From the NCBI GenBank assembly GCA_007570905.1, contig RKSI01000057.1:1-17348 (forward strand): DNA of 17,348 nucleotides, given 5' to 3'. The DNA is from Gammaproteobacteria bacterium (GTDB lineage Bacteria; Pseudomonadota; Gammaproteobacteria; Poriferisulfidales; Oxydemutatoraceae). The first letter of the stretch is position 1; every line of letters begins with the position of its first letter. A program made the position numbers and the translations under genes. The notes below the pieces were generated by a model, which was not told where the DNA came from, ran no database searches, and worked only from the letters and a program-made list of their open reading frames with translations. Shown here piece by piece: positions 6,349-14,380 of the stretch.

Positions 6349-9300
6349 GAAACGCCCACGCTTGCGCGGCGCCGGGCCGCCATCAGCGCCGTTTTCAGGT
6401 CGTCGGCGACGAGGTAGAAGCACGGCAGCACGACCAGTATCAGCATCGTCGCGACGACCAGGCCGAAGCCGAGGCTGATGGCCATCGGCGACAGGAACGC
6501 GGTCTGGCCGCTGGCGAAGAAAATCAGCGGCGACACGCCGAGAAAGGTCGTCACCGTGGTCAGCAGGATGGGGCGCGAGCGCCGGCAACTCGACAGCACC
6601 ACCGCGTCCTCGCGCGTCTTGCCTTCGCGCCGCATGCGCTTGATGCAGTCAATCATGATGAGCGAGTCGTTGACGATGATGCCGCTCAGCGCGAGGATGC
6701 CGATGACCGAGACGAATTGCAGGTTGTAGCCGAGCAGCAGGTGGCCGAAGACGACGCCGACCATGCCGAACGGAATGGTCAGGATAATCAGCAGCGGGTC
6801 AATCAGCGAGCGGAACAGCACGACCAGGATGAAGAGTATCAGGAACAGCGCGATGACGCCGGCCTCGAAGATGCCGGCGAACGATTCCGACGCCTCTTTT
6901 TTCTCGCCGCGGTACACCATCTGGTAGCCGGGCCGCGCCTGGTAAATCGGCGTGAAGTGCTCGCTCACGGCGTCGTAGATTTGCAGCGCGGTGGTCTTTT
7001 TCGGGTCAATCTCGGCGTCCACGGTGGCGATGCGCCGCTCGTCGAGGCGTATCAACTGGTTGAAGCCGCGGTCCAGTTGCATGTCGGCCACTTCGCTGAA
7101 ATACACCACCTTGCCGTCGGCGAGCGTAATCGGCAGTTCGGCCAGGCGGCTGCTGTCGTTGCGGATGTCCTCGGTGAAAATCAGGCGCACCGGGTAGCGC
7201 TCGTCGCCCCAGTTGACATGCACCGTTTCCAGCCCCAGATAGCCGGTTCGCACCGCCTCGGCGATCTGGCGCTGCGTCAGCCCGAGCCGCCGCCCGTGTT
7301 CGTTCAGGCGGTACCTGAATTCCAGTTTGCCCGGCTCCATGTCGTGGCGCGCGTCGCTGACGCCCTGCAGCGTGGACAGAAAACTCTCCATCTCGCCGGC
7401 GTAGTTTTCAAGCGTTTCCAGGTCCGGCCCGGCGAGGCTGATGGAGACATCGGAACCGGCGGGGCCGGCCTCGGTTCGCAGAATCGAGAAGCGCTTGACG
7501 CCCGGCAGGCGCCCGACGCGCTCGCGCACCAGCGCGATGATGGACTCGGTGTCGCGCTTGCGCCGCCCCTGGCGGTCGAACTTCAGGCTGACCAGCGGCA
7601 CCACGAATTTCTCGACAAAGCCGCGCGGTTCGCGCCGTTCCAGCGTGACGGAAAACTGGATGTAGTTCTCGCCTATCTTGGAGCGCTGGATGCGCCCCTC
7701 CAGCAGCAGGCCGATGTTGGTCAGCAGCACATCCAGTTCCTCTTCGTGGCCCTCAAACGCCGCCAGGATTTCGCCCTCTATGGTCTCGGCCAGCGCGCCC
7801 GCCTCTTCTATGCTGTAATTGTTCGGCGCCTCTATGTTGACGAAGAACTGGTCCACCTCGACATGCCCGAAGAGCTGGAACGGCACGCGGGTGACGGCGA
7901 CGGTCAGCGCCACCGCCAGCACGCAGACGGCGATGACGCTGACCAGGTAGCGGTTCTTGACGGCCCACCGCAGGTAGCGCCGGTAGTGGCCGAGAAACTC
8001 GTGCCAGCGGCCCGGCGTCCGCGCGCCGCCGCCGTCCGCGCTTGCCGGCGGCGCGGCGGTCGCCGCCGCCGACAACTGCGCCGTCGCCGTCGTCGCCGCC
8101 ACCGCCGCCGCGCGGCCACGCAGAATCAGGTTGGCGTGGGCCGGCAGAATCAGCAGCGCCTCAATCAGCGAGCCGAGCAGCGCGGCGCTGACGACAATCG
8201 GAATGACGATGACAAACTGCCCCATGGTGCCGCCGATGGCGAAGATCGGCAGAAACGCGGCGATGGTCGTCAGCGTCGAGGCGCACACCGGCGCGATGAC
8301 CTCGCGCGTTCCGCGCAGCGCCGCCTGCATCACCGGCTCGCCCTCCTCAATGTGGCGGTAGATGTTCTCGGTGATGATGATGGCGTCGTCCACTATCATG
8401 CCGAGCGCAATCAGAAACGCGAACAGCGACACCATGTTGATGGTGAAGCCCGAATACTTAAGGCAGATGACCGCGACCAGAAAGGAAACCGGAATCCCCA
8501 GCGCGGTGATGACGGCGACCCGCAAATTAAGCAGCAGGTAAAGCGACAGCAGCAGCATCGTCAGGCCAATCAGCCCCGACGAGAACACCGTTTGCAGGCG
8601 CGTCTTGACATAAATGGAAAGGTCGCTGTGGTAGCCTGCGCGCACCGCCGGCGGCAGTTGCGCGGCGAGGTCTTTCAGCAGCGTCTTGATTTCGTCGGCG
8701 ACCTTGATGGTCGAGGCTTCGGCGTCTTTCGTGACAATCAGGTTCAGCGACGCCCTGCCGTTGAACCGCGCGCGCGTTTGCAGCATTTCCAGGCGCATGC
8801 CGACATCGGCGATGTCGCCGATTCGCAACTGGCCGCCGCCGGCGCCGGCGCGGATGGCGATGTCCTTCACCGCCTCGATGTCCGGCGCCGCGCTGACGCC
8901 GCGCAGTTGAATGTCGCCCTCCACCGCCGACAGCGAGCCGCCCGGCTGGTCCATCAGGTTGGACGCCAGCGCCGCGCGGATTTCCGACAGCGACACATTG
9001 CGCGCGGCGATTTCGTACGGGTCCACCGTCACCCACACTTCCCACTCGCGCTCGCCGGCGATGTTGACGCCGGCTACGCCGTCGATCTTCTGCAGCAGTT
9101 TCTTGACGCGCTTGCCGTTTTCAATCAGGTCGGCCTCGGAGACATCGCCATAGACGCTGACGCTCAGCACCGGGAAGTTGGACTTGATGCGGCGGATGCG
9201 CGGCGTATCGATGTCTTCCGGCAGGTCGTCCATCGCGTCCACCGCCGAGCGCGCCTCGCGCACCACCTCGTCGATGTTGCTGCCCGGCTTCAGTTTCAGG

Positions 9301-9569
9301 ACCACGGTGGAAAGGCCCTCAAGGCTGGTCGAGCGGATTTCATCCACCTCGTCGAAGTTCTCGACTTCCTTCTCTATGGGAATGGTGACCTGGCGCTCTA
9401 TTTCTATCGGCGGCGCGCCGTCGAATTTGGTGCGTATCTCGACCAGATCCCGCTCGATAATCGGGAACATCTCCTGCGGCATCGAGCGCCACGACAGCAC
9501 GCCGATGACGACAATCGCGGCCAGCAGGAAATTGACGATGAGCGGGTTTTTTATCGAGAATTCGGTCAC
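6345..9569 (-). CDS. RND efflux transporter permease subunit (AcrB/MdtC-like)
   Basis: A 1074-residue inner-membrane proton-driven pump subunit that would extrude small molecules together with the adjacent periplasmic adaptor and an outer-membrane channel. No such channel is encoded in this window. The usual duplicated layout is visible: helix 1 (about 9-27), a large periplasmic loop, then helices 2-6 (about 333-485). Helix 4 contains LGMIVDDAIIITENIYRHIE, with Asp394-Asp395 equivalent to the AcrB Asp407-Asp408 proton relay. Helix 7 (about 540-560), a second periplasmic loop and C-terminal helices ending in VATMLILVVLPCFYLVADDL follow. The paired Asp favours the hydrophobe/drug exporter branch over CzcA metal pumps, but the substrate cannot be told. 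The start is GTG at 9569, 6 nt after the adaptor stop, followed by TEFSIKNPLIVNF, a standard RND N-terminus. Odd point: residues 485-520 between helices 6 and 7 form an Ala/Thr-rich low-complexity linker. Confidence 0.95.
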   Translation of the reverse strand: MTEFSIKNPLIVNFLLAAIVVIGVLSWRSMPQEMFPIIERDLVEIRTKFDGAPPIEIERQVTIPIEKEVENFDEVDEIRSTSLEGLSTVVLKLKPGSNIDEVVREARSAVDAMDDLPEDIDTPRIRRIKSNFPVLSVSVYGDVSEADLIENGKRVKKLLQKIDGVAGVNIAGEREWEVWVTVDPYEIAARNVSLSEIRAALASNLMDQPGGSLSAVEGDIQLRGVSAAPDIEAVKDIAIRAGAGGGQLRIGDIADVGMRLEMLQTRARFNGRASLNLIVTKDAEASTIKVADEIKTLLKDLAAQLPPAVRAGYHSDLSIYVKTRLQTVFSSGLIGLTMLLLSLYLLLNLRVAVITALGIPVSFLVAVICLKYSGFTINMVSLFAFLIALGMIVDDAIIITENIYRHIEEGEPVMQAALRGTREVIAPVCASTLTTIAAFLPIFAIGGTMGQFVIVIPIVVSAALLGSLIEALLILPAHANLILRGRAAAVAATTATAQLSAAATAAPPASADGGGARTPGRWHEFLGHYRRYLRWAVKNRYLVSVIAVCVLAVALTVAVTRVPFQLFGHVEVDQFFVNIEAPNNYSIEEAGALAETIEGEILAAFEGHEEELDVLLTNIGLLLEGRIQRSKIGENYIQFSVTLERREPRGFVEKFVVPLVSLKFDRQGRRKRDTESIIALVRERVGRLPGVKRFSILRTEAGPAGSDVSISLAGPDLETLENYAGEMESFLSTLQGVSDARHDMEPGKLEFRYRLNEHGRRLGLTQRQIAEAVRTGYLGLETVHVNWGDERYPVRLIFTEDIRNDSSRLAELPITLADGKVVYFSEVADMQLDRGFNQLIRLDERRIATVDAEIDPKKTTALQIYDAVSEHFTPIYQARPGYQMVYRGEKKEASESFAGIFEAGVIALFLILFILVVLFRSLIDPLLIILTIPFGMVGVVFGHLLLGYNLQFVSVIGILALSGIIVNDSLIMIDCIKRMRREGKTREDAVVLSSCRRSRPILLTTVTTFLGVSPLIFFASGQTAFLSPMAISLGFGLVVATMLILVVLPCFYLVADDLKTALMAARRRASVGVS
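8010..8117 (-). repeat. GCC-rich low-complexity tract coding an Ala/Thr linker in the RND permease
   Basis: On the + strand this stretch is dominated by GCC/CGCC triplets. On the minus strand it encodes GRAAAVAATTATAQLSAAAT and then AAPPASADGGGARTPG, between helix 6 and helix 7 on the cytoplasmic side. It keeps the frame and sits where length variation is usually tolerated. It looks like a slippage-prone simple-sequence insertion. Confidence 0.5.
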
Positions 9570-9575
9570 GGCCCG

Positions 9576-10769
9576 TCAGCGTTCGGCGCTGTGCCCCGGC
9601 GTCCCGTGCTGCGCCTTGCGCACGATGACCCGCTGGTTGTCGCCCAGCCCCTCGACATCGCGCAGCACAATCCGCTCGCCGGGGCGCAGGCCGCTTTCAA
9701 CGATGATGTCGTCGCCGGAGCGCTCGCCCAGCGTGACGCGGCGGCGCAGCACGACCCCGTCTTCCTCGACGAACAGGAACGGCTGGCCGTTGACATACTG
9801 CACCGCCGTCACCGGCACCGCCACGACAGCGGAGCGCAGCGCCCCCGGCACGCGCGTCTGCGCGGCGGCGCCGGCTTGCAGGCCGCGCCCTTCAAGCCGC
9901 ACCCTCGCGGCGTGGGTGTAGGTGTCGCGGTCGGGGTCGGCCTGCAGCGACACCAGCGTGCCGGTGTATGTGCGCCCGCCGACGGCGACATCGAGCGTCA
10001 GCCCCAGTCGCAGCGGGCCGGCCTGTTCGTTGCTGAGGTTCAGCAGCAGGTCGAGTTGGTCTTTCATGACCAGTTCGGCGACCACCGCGTCCCTGCCGAC
10101 ATAGTCGCCGATTTCGGCCTCAAGCCGGTTGACGGTGCCGTCAAAAGGCGCCCGCAGTTGCGTGCGGTCGAGGTTGCGCTGCGCCTGGTCGCGCAGGCTG
10201 CGGTTCAGGCGCACATTCAGGCGGCCCTCTTCGGTGGCGTGGTGCAGCCGCACCCGCTCGGATTGCAGGTTCACCAGTTTCTCGCGCTCGGCGTCGAGCA
10301 GCGACGGCGACGCCAGGTTCTTTTTGCCCAGTCCCTCGATGCGTTTCACCTCGCGTTTGCGAAGTTCGACATTCTGCGCGGCCAGTTCAAGCAGTTGCGC
10401 GTCGCGTTCGAGTTTCTTGCCGACCAGTTCAAGGCGCGTCTGCGCCTGCACCAGCGCGTCGCGGTAATCGCTGTCGTCGAGTTGCAGCAGCACCTGGCCG
10501 CGGCGCACGCGCTCGCCGACCTCGACATTCTCGGCGACGACGCGCCCGGCGACTTCAAACCGCAGTTCGCTGACCGTGACCGGCTGCAAGCGGCCGGTCA
10601 GCAGGTGACTCGGCGTGACCTCGCGCGCGACCGTCTCGCCGACCTCGACGAGGCGCAGCGTCTCGTTCGGTTTCTTCGGCGCTTCCTGCGGTCGCAGCCA
10701 CGACAGCAAACTGGCGATGACGACGGCCGTCACCGCCACCACCGCGCCCGACAAGATTTTCTGGGGCAT
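9576..10769 (-). CDS. efflux RND transporter periplasmic adaptor subunit (HlyD/AcrA family)
   Basis: A membrane-fusion protein of about 397 residues that bridges the RND pump to an outer-membrane channel. An N-terminal hydrophobic segment (ILSGAVVAVTAVVIASLL) anchors it; there is no lipobox cysteine. The first biotinyl-lipoyl half follows (LRFEVAGRVVAENVEVGERV, RGQVLLQLDDSDY). A long alpha-hairpin rich in Glu, Arg, Leu and Gln spans about residues 105-200. The second lipoyl half is RTQLRAPFDGTVNRLEAEIGDYV. The beta-barrel and membrane-proximal parts include VPVTAVQYVNGQPFLFV and ESGLRPGERIVL. Two nearby ATGs exist at 10775 and 10769. A GAGGA Shine-Dalgarno (10776-10780) touches the first but lies 6 nt from the second, so 10769 is preferred. 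It is the first gene of the minus-strand unit and diverges from lptD across about 145 nt. Confidence 0.92.
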   Translation of the reverse strand: MPQKILSGAVVAVTAVVIASLLSWLRPQEAPKKPNETLRLVEVGETVAREVTPSHLLTGRLQPVTVSELRFEVAGRVVAENVEVGERVRRGQVLLQLDDSDYRDALVQAQTRLELVGKKLERDAQLLELAAQNVELRKREVKRIEGLGKKNLASPSLLDAEREKLVNLQSERVRLHHATEEGRLNVRLNRSLRDQAQRNLDRTQLRAPFDGTVNRLEAEIGDYVGRDAVVAELVMKDQLDLLLNLSNEQAGPLRLGLTLDVAVGGRTYTGTLVSLQADPDRDTYTHAARVRLEGRGLQAGAAAQTRVPGALRSAVVAVPVTAVQYVNGQPFLFVEEDGVVLRRRVTLGERSGDDIIVESGLRPGERIVLRDVEGLGDNQRVIVRKAQHGTPGHSAER

Positions 10770-10787
10770 TTGCATTCCTCAAATCCT

Positions 10788-10816
10788 TTGTGCCAGCGGC
10801 TATTATCCGATATTTT
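10788..10816 (+). promoter_or_regulatory. candidate promoter of the lptD operon
   Basis: TTGTGC (10788-10793) and TATTTT (10811-10816) are separated by 17 bp in an AT-rich island within GC-rich DNA. They would start transcription roughly 95 nt before the lptD ATG. Other possible -10 hexamers (TATTAT at 10801 and 10821) make the exact promoter uncertain. On the other strand, GATAAT (10807 down to 10802) could be a -10 for the adaptor gene, leaving a leader of about 25-30 nt. No sigma-E-like sequence was recognised, although lptD is sigma-E controlled in E. coli. Confidence 0.4.
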
Positions 10817-10826
10817 GTGCTATTAT
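10799..10826. repeat. pair of direct repeats GCTATTAT, 20 bp apart, in the divergent control region
   Basis: GCTATTAT occurs at 10799-10806 and again at 10819-10826, each followed by a CG-rich triplet or quadruplet (CCG and GCCG). The 20-bp period is about two helical turns, so both copies face the same side of the DNA, overlapping the candidate promoters of both divergent units. They could be a two-site operator or duplicated -10 elements. Only the repetition itself is seen. Confidence 0.4.
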
Positions 10827-10915
10827 GCCGCCGTTGTCCGGTATCCGCCCCGAAGCACAAGCAGGCGCCGTCGCCGGCCCGCCGTCCGCCAACAGCAAAA
10901 CCAGGACATCTTTCG

Positions 10916-13054
10916 ATGAAACCCGCCAGATTTTGCCCGCCGCAAGCCCCCTCCCGCCGCATGGCGGGTTTTTGGCGCGTTCGCCGCATGGCGGGTTTTT
11001 GGCGCGTTCGCCGCATGGCGGTGTTTTGGGCCGCCCGCCGCATGGCGGCGTTGTGGTTCGCACTGGCCGTGTTCGGCCCGCACGCCATGGCCGCCGATGC
11101 CGCGGATGTCCCCGCCGACTGTCCGCTGCGCGGCGCCGGCAACGGCGAAGTCAAGATCACCGCCGAACGCGCCATCGCGCGCCGCGACGGCGCGGCGTCG
11201 CTGCAGGGCAATGTGCAGATTGAGCGCGGCGGGGACAAGGTGCGCGCCGACCGCGTCGTTCACAATCCGGACACGCAGCGCGTCAGGGCGCAGGGCAATG
11301 TGATGTATTCCAATTGCGGCGCGCCCGACCCGGTGTGGTTCATGTCGGCGAATGAACTGACGCTCGACATCGCCGAAGGCAGCGGCCTGGCCAAAGATGT
11401 GTGGCTGCATGTCGCCGGCGTGCCGGTCTTCTACCTGCCGCGCTACCGCGTGTCGCGCGAACGCAAGAGCGGGCTGCTGACGCCGAAGATCGGCCGCTCC
11501 AGCGATTCCGGCGAGGAATTCGCGCTGCCGCTGTACCTGAACCTCGCGCCCAACCACGACGCGGTGCTGACGCCGCACTATTACTCCGAGCGCGGCGTCC
11601 AGTTGAACGCCAAATACCGCTACCTTTACCCGAACGACCGCGGCGTCCTGAAAGCGGCCTGGCTTGACGACGACGAGTACGACGGCGAGCGCCACTTCAT
11701 CTCGTTCAACCACCGCGCCGGCTTCGGCGACTATTTCTCGCTCGACGCGAACTGGCAGCAGGTGTCGGACAAGGAATACCTGCAAGACCTGCCCGGCGGC
11801 TTCGACATTTTCAGCGAATCCTACCTGCGCAGCGCGCTCGACAGCGCCTGGTCCTGGCGCGGCTGGCAATTCCGCTTTCTCACCGAGAAACTCCAGCGCG
11901 CCGACGACAGCGCGCCGCGAAACCGCCGGCCATATGAAAAGCGCCCGGCGTTCTCGGTTGCGAGGCATTTCAGCCCGCCGGGGTCGCGCCTGAATTTCCA
12001 CCTGCATTCCGGCGTGACGCAGTTCGCGCACAAATACGAACTCATCGGCGGCGAGTCTTTTGCGCGCGGCAACCGCTTTCACAACCGCGCCGCGGTTAAC
12101 TGGGCGTATCACCGCGCCGGCTTTCATTTCACGCCGGCGCTGGCGCTCAACCACACGCAGTACAAAATCCACCGCGGCGCAACGCTGAAACGCACGCTGC
12201 CGGCGTACAGCCTTCGCACCGGCCTGGTGTTCGGCAAAAACCTGTCCGCCGGGCGCTACCGCCACACCATAGAGCCGGAGTTGTTTTACCTCAACATTCC
12301 GCGCCGCAGCCAGGACGACATCCCGCTGTTTGACACCGACGAGGCCGAGTTCCGTTTCAGCCGCCTGTTTGACGAGAACCGCTTCAACGGCCTCGACCGC
12401 ATCGGCGACGCCGACCGCCTGACGCTGGCGCTGACCTCGCGCCTGCTGCACCGCAAGAGCGGGCGCGAGGCGCTGCGGCTGAGCCTTGGCCGGGCGTTTT
12501 ATTTCCGCGACCGCCGCGTGCACCTCGCCGCCGGCGGGCGGAGCGACGACAGCCACTCCGGCATGGCCGGCGAGTTCGCGCTGAACCTCAACGACAAACT
12601 GCGCCTTGCATCGTCGCTGGTGTGGGACACCGGCGGGGACGCCCGTTCCAGGCACACCACCTCACTGTCGCTGCGCGCGCGTCGCGGGCGCGGCCCGGTC
12701 GCCAACCTGTTCCACCGATACCGCGAGAGTGATTTTGAGCAGGCGGGCGCCAGTTTCGGCCTGCCGCTGGGCGAGCGCTGGGATTTGTTCGCCAGCGCGT
12801 CGCGCGACCTTCGCGGCGACGCCGGCCTGCACACTTTCGGCGGCGTTGAATACCGCAGTTGCTGCTGGAGTTTGCGGCTGGCGGCGCAGCGGCGGCTGAA
12901 GGATGTGGACAATCCGGGCGGCGCAATCTCCGGCGGCGACCTTGATTACGACACCTTCGTCGGCTTTCAATTCAGCATCCGCGGGTTGGGCGACATCGGC
13001 GACAGCATCGCCGACCTGCTCGAGCAGCGGGTGCCCGGCTACGGCGCGCGCTGA
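10916..13054 (+). CDS. lptD: LPS-assembly protein LptD
   Basis: This 712-residue outer-membrane barrel inserts lipopolysaccharide into the outer leaflet together with the lipoprotein LptE and the Lpt bridge. The N-terminal jellyroll domain (OstA-like) reads GNGEVKITAERAIARRDG, SLQGNVQIERGGDKVRADRV and AQGNVMYSN. The barrel begins around LTPKIGRSSDSGEEFALPLY. Four cysteines match the essential disulfide pattern of E. coli LptD (Cys31, 173, 724, 725): Cys69, Cys134 and adjacent Cys649-Cys650 in YRSCCWSL. The ATG at 10916 is chosen because AGGA lies 9 nt upstream; a frame extension to 10790 would overlap the promoter region. The signal peptide core is MAALWFALAVFGPHAMA|ADA (43-59). Before it lie 42 residues containing an RRMAGFWRV-type repeat and eleven arginines, which is unusual. 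Later in-frame ATGs at 10961, 10988, 11015 and 11042 lack a visible Shine-Dalgarno. It heads the operon with surA. Confidence 0.95.
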   Translation: MKPARFCPPQAPSRRMAGFWRVRRMAGFWRVRRMAVFWAARRMAALWFALAVFGPHAMAADAADVPADCPLRGAGNGEVKITAERAIARRDGAASLQGNVQIERGGDKVRADRVVHNPDTQRVRAQGNVMYSNCGAPDPVWFMSANELTLDIAEGSGLAKDVWLHVAGVPVFYLPRYRVSRERKSGLLTPKIGRSSDSGEEFALPLYLNLAPNHDAVLTPHYYSERGVQLNAKYRYLYPNDRGVLKAAWLDDDEYDGERHFISFNHRAGFGDYFSLDANWQQVSDKEYLQDLPGGFDIFSESYLRSALDSAWSWRGWQFRFLTEKLQRADDSAPRNRRPYEKRPAFSVARHFSPPGSRLNFHLHSGVTQFAHKYELIGGESFARGNRFHNRAAVNWAYHRAGFHFTPALALNHTQYKIHRGATLKRTLPAYSLRTGLVFGKNLSAGRYRHTIEPELFYLNIPRRSQDDIPLFDTDEAEFRFSRLFDENRFNGLDRIGDADRLTLALTSRLLHRKSGREALRLSLGRAFYFRDRRVHLAAGGRSDDSHSGMAGEFALNLNDKLRLASSLVWDTGGDARSRHTTSLSLRARRGRGPVANLFHRYRESDFEQAGASFGLPLGERWDLFASASRDLRGDAGLHTFGGVEYRSCCWSLRLAAQRRLKDVDNPGGAISGGDLDYDTFVGFQFSIRGLGDIGDSIADLLEQRVPGYGAR
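10955..11056 (+). repeat. 27-bp tandem repeat within the lptD signal-peptide region
   Basis: Two perfect 27-bp units (10955-10981 and 10982-11008) are followed by a diverged full unit (11009-11035) and a partial one (11036-11056). Each begins CGCCGCATGGCGG and encodes RRMAGFWRV, then RRMAVFWAA and RRMAALW. The unit is nine codons, so copy-number change keeps the frame and only alters the length of the n-region. The last copy runs into the hydrophobic core of the signal peptide, suggesting the array arose by duplicating the signal peptide start. Each unit also carries an in-frame ATG. Confidence 0.9.
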
Positions 13055-13069
13055 ACGCGGGGCAGGGCG

Positions 13070-14353
13070 GTGAGCGGACTGAAAGCGGTCCTGGCGGCGC
13101 TGCCGGCGGCGGCGTTGGCGTTGGCGCCGGCGCCGGCGCCGCACGCCGCCGAGCGAACGCTTGACCGCATCGCCGCCGTTATTGACGACGAGATTATCAC
13201 CCGCCGCGAACTGGCCGTCGCCGTCGCGCGCCTGCGGCGCATGATGGAAGAGCGGCGCGCGGAAATGCCGCCGGAAAAAGTGCTGGCGTCGCAGGCTTTG
13301 CAGGAACTGATAGTCAAGAAACTGCAACTGCAGGAGGCCGCGCGCCGCGGCGTCGTCGTTACCGAGCCGCAACTGGACCAGGCGATGGAAAACCTCGCCG
13401 CCCGCAACCAGTTGTCGCTGGCGCAGTTGAAAGAGCAGGTTGAGAGCGAGGGCGGCGATTACGCCGGTTTCCGCGAGAATGTGCGCGAGCAGGTCATCAT
13501 CGGCCAGTTGCGCCAGCGCGAGGTGATTGACAAGATTGAGGTTACCGAAAAGGAGATTGAGGATTACATGAGCGAGCGCGACATTGAGTTTGAATACCGC
13601 TTCACCCGCGTCGGAGTGGCGCTGCCGGCGGACGAGGAAGCGCGCGACAGGGCCAGGGCGTGGCTCAGGCAGTTGCGCGACAAGGCGCGCGACGGCGGCG
13701 GCTTCGGGCGCGTCGCGCGGCGCGCGGCGCGCGACCGCAAGGGCGTGCGTTTCAGGGACTTCGACTGGCGGCGCGCCGAAGATTTGCCGGCGTCTCTCGC
13801 CGCGCGCGCGCCGCAAATGGACATCGGCGAATTCTCGCCGTTCATCCGCACCGCCGCGGCGCTTTATCTGTACAAACTCGAGGGCAAGCGCGGCGGCAAC
13901 CTGCCGGCGGCGGTCGAGAGGCAATACAACACCCGGCATATCCTGATTGCGCCGAACGCCATGGACACCGACGCGGTCGTGCGCAGAAAACTGCGCGCCA
14001 TCAAGAAGCGCCTCGACAACGGCGGCGACTTCGGCAAATACGCGAGGCGCTACTCGCAGGACCCCGGCAGCAGTTTCAAGGGCGGCAGCCTCGGCTGGGT
14101 GTCGCCGAAAAGCATGGTGGCCGAGGTCGCCGAGAAAATGCAAAGCAGCCCGCGCGACGAGATTGTCGGCCCGTTTCGCAGTTCCTTCGGCTGGCATCTG
14201 CTGCAGGTGCTGGGCGTGCGCGAGCACAACATCGGCGACGAGACATGGCGGCGGCAGGCCGTCGCCGAGATTCGCCGGAGAAAATCCGAAGAGGAACTGC
14301 GCTCGTGGATGCTGCGCCTGCGCGAGCGGCGCTATGTCGATATCCGGCTGTGA
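13070..14353 (+). CDS. surA: periplasmic chaperone / peptidyl-prolyl isomerase SurA
   Basis: A 427-residue periplasmic chaperone that escorts unfolded outer-membrane proteins, LptD among its best-known clients, to the BAM complex. A signal peptide rich in Ala and Pro ends near APHAA|ERT (27-28). The N-terminal chaperone domain contains LDRIAAVIDDEIITRREL and VIIGQLRQREV. Two parvulin domains follow. The first (about 173-271) is diverged and lacks a clear parvulin signature. The second (about 285-384) is canonical: RHILI, GGDFGKYARRYSQDPGS and KGGSLGWVSP, then GPFRSSFGWHLLQV. A C-terminal helix completes the core. The start is GTG at 13070, preceded by GGGGCAGGG and 15 nt after the lptD stop. 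The lptD-surA pair is the conserved gammaproteobacterial order. The signal-peptide DNA contains a GGCGCC run, making this part simple in sequence. Confidence 0.95.
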   Translation: MSGLKAVLAALPAAALALAPAPAPHAAERTLDRIAAVIDDEIITRRELAVAVARLRRMMEERRAEMPPEKVLASQALQELIVKKLQLQEAARRGVVVTEPQLDQAMENLAARNQLSLAQLKEQVESEGGDYAGFRENVREQVIIGQLRQREVIDKIEVTEKEIEDYMSERDIEFEYRFTRVGVALPADEEARDRARAWLRQLRDKARDGGGFGRVARRAARDRKGVRFRDFDWRRAEDLPASLAARAPQMDIGEFSPFIRTAAALYLYKLEGKRGGNLPAAVERQYNTRHILIAPNAMDTDAVVRRKLRAIKKRLDNGGDFGKYARRYSQDPGSSFKGGSLGWVSPKSMVAEVAEKMQSSPRDEIVGPFRSSFGWHLLQVLGVREHNIGDETWRRQAVAEIRRRKSEEELRSWMLRLRERRYVDIRL

Positions 14354-14380
14354 CCGGCCCGCGCGCCGCGCCCGCGCGCC

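Noticed and set aside
6349..6588. Longer ExoIII start up to 6588
   Set aside because: The extension lies inside the RND gene in another frame. GTG 6348 aligns with the family N-terminus and forms a GTGA overlap.
10790..10915. Upstream extension of lptD to a GTG at 10790
   Set aside because: It would overlap the promoter-like AT-rich region, has no ribosome site, and adds residues unlike any signal peptide. ATG 10916 has AGGA at suitable spacing.
6717..10919. A 1400-codon open frame on the + strand antisense to the RND and adaptor genes
   Set aside because: Its translation is a Arg/Gln/His/Asp/Ala-rich string with no recognisable domain, as expected opposite GC-rich coding DNA. The minus strand encodes clear RND and adaptor proteins.
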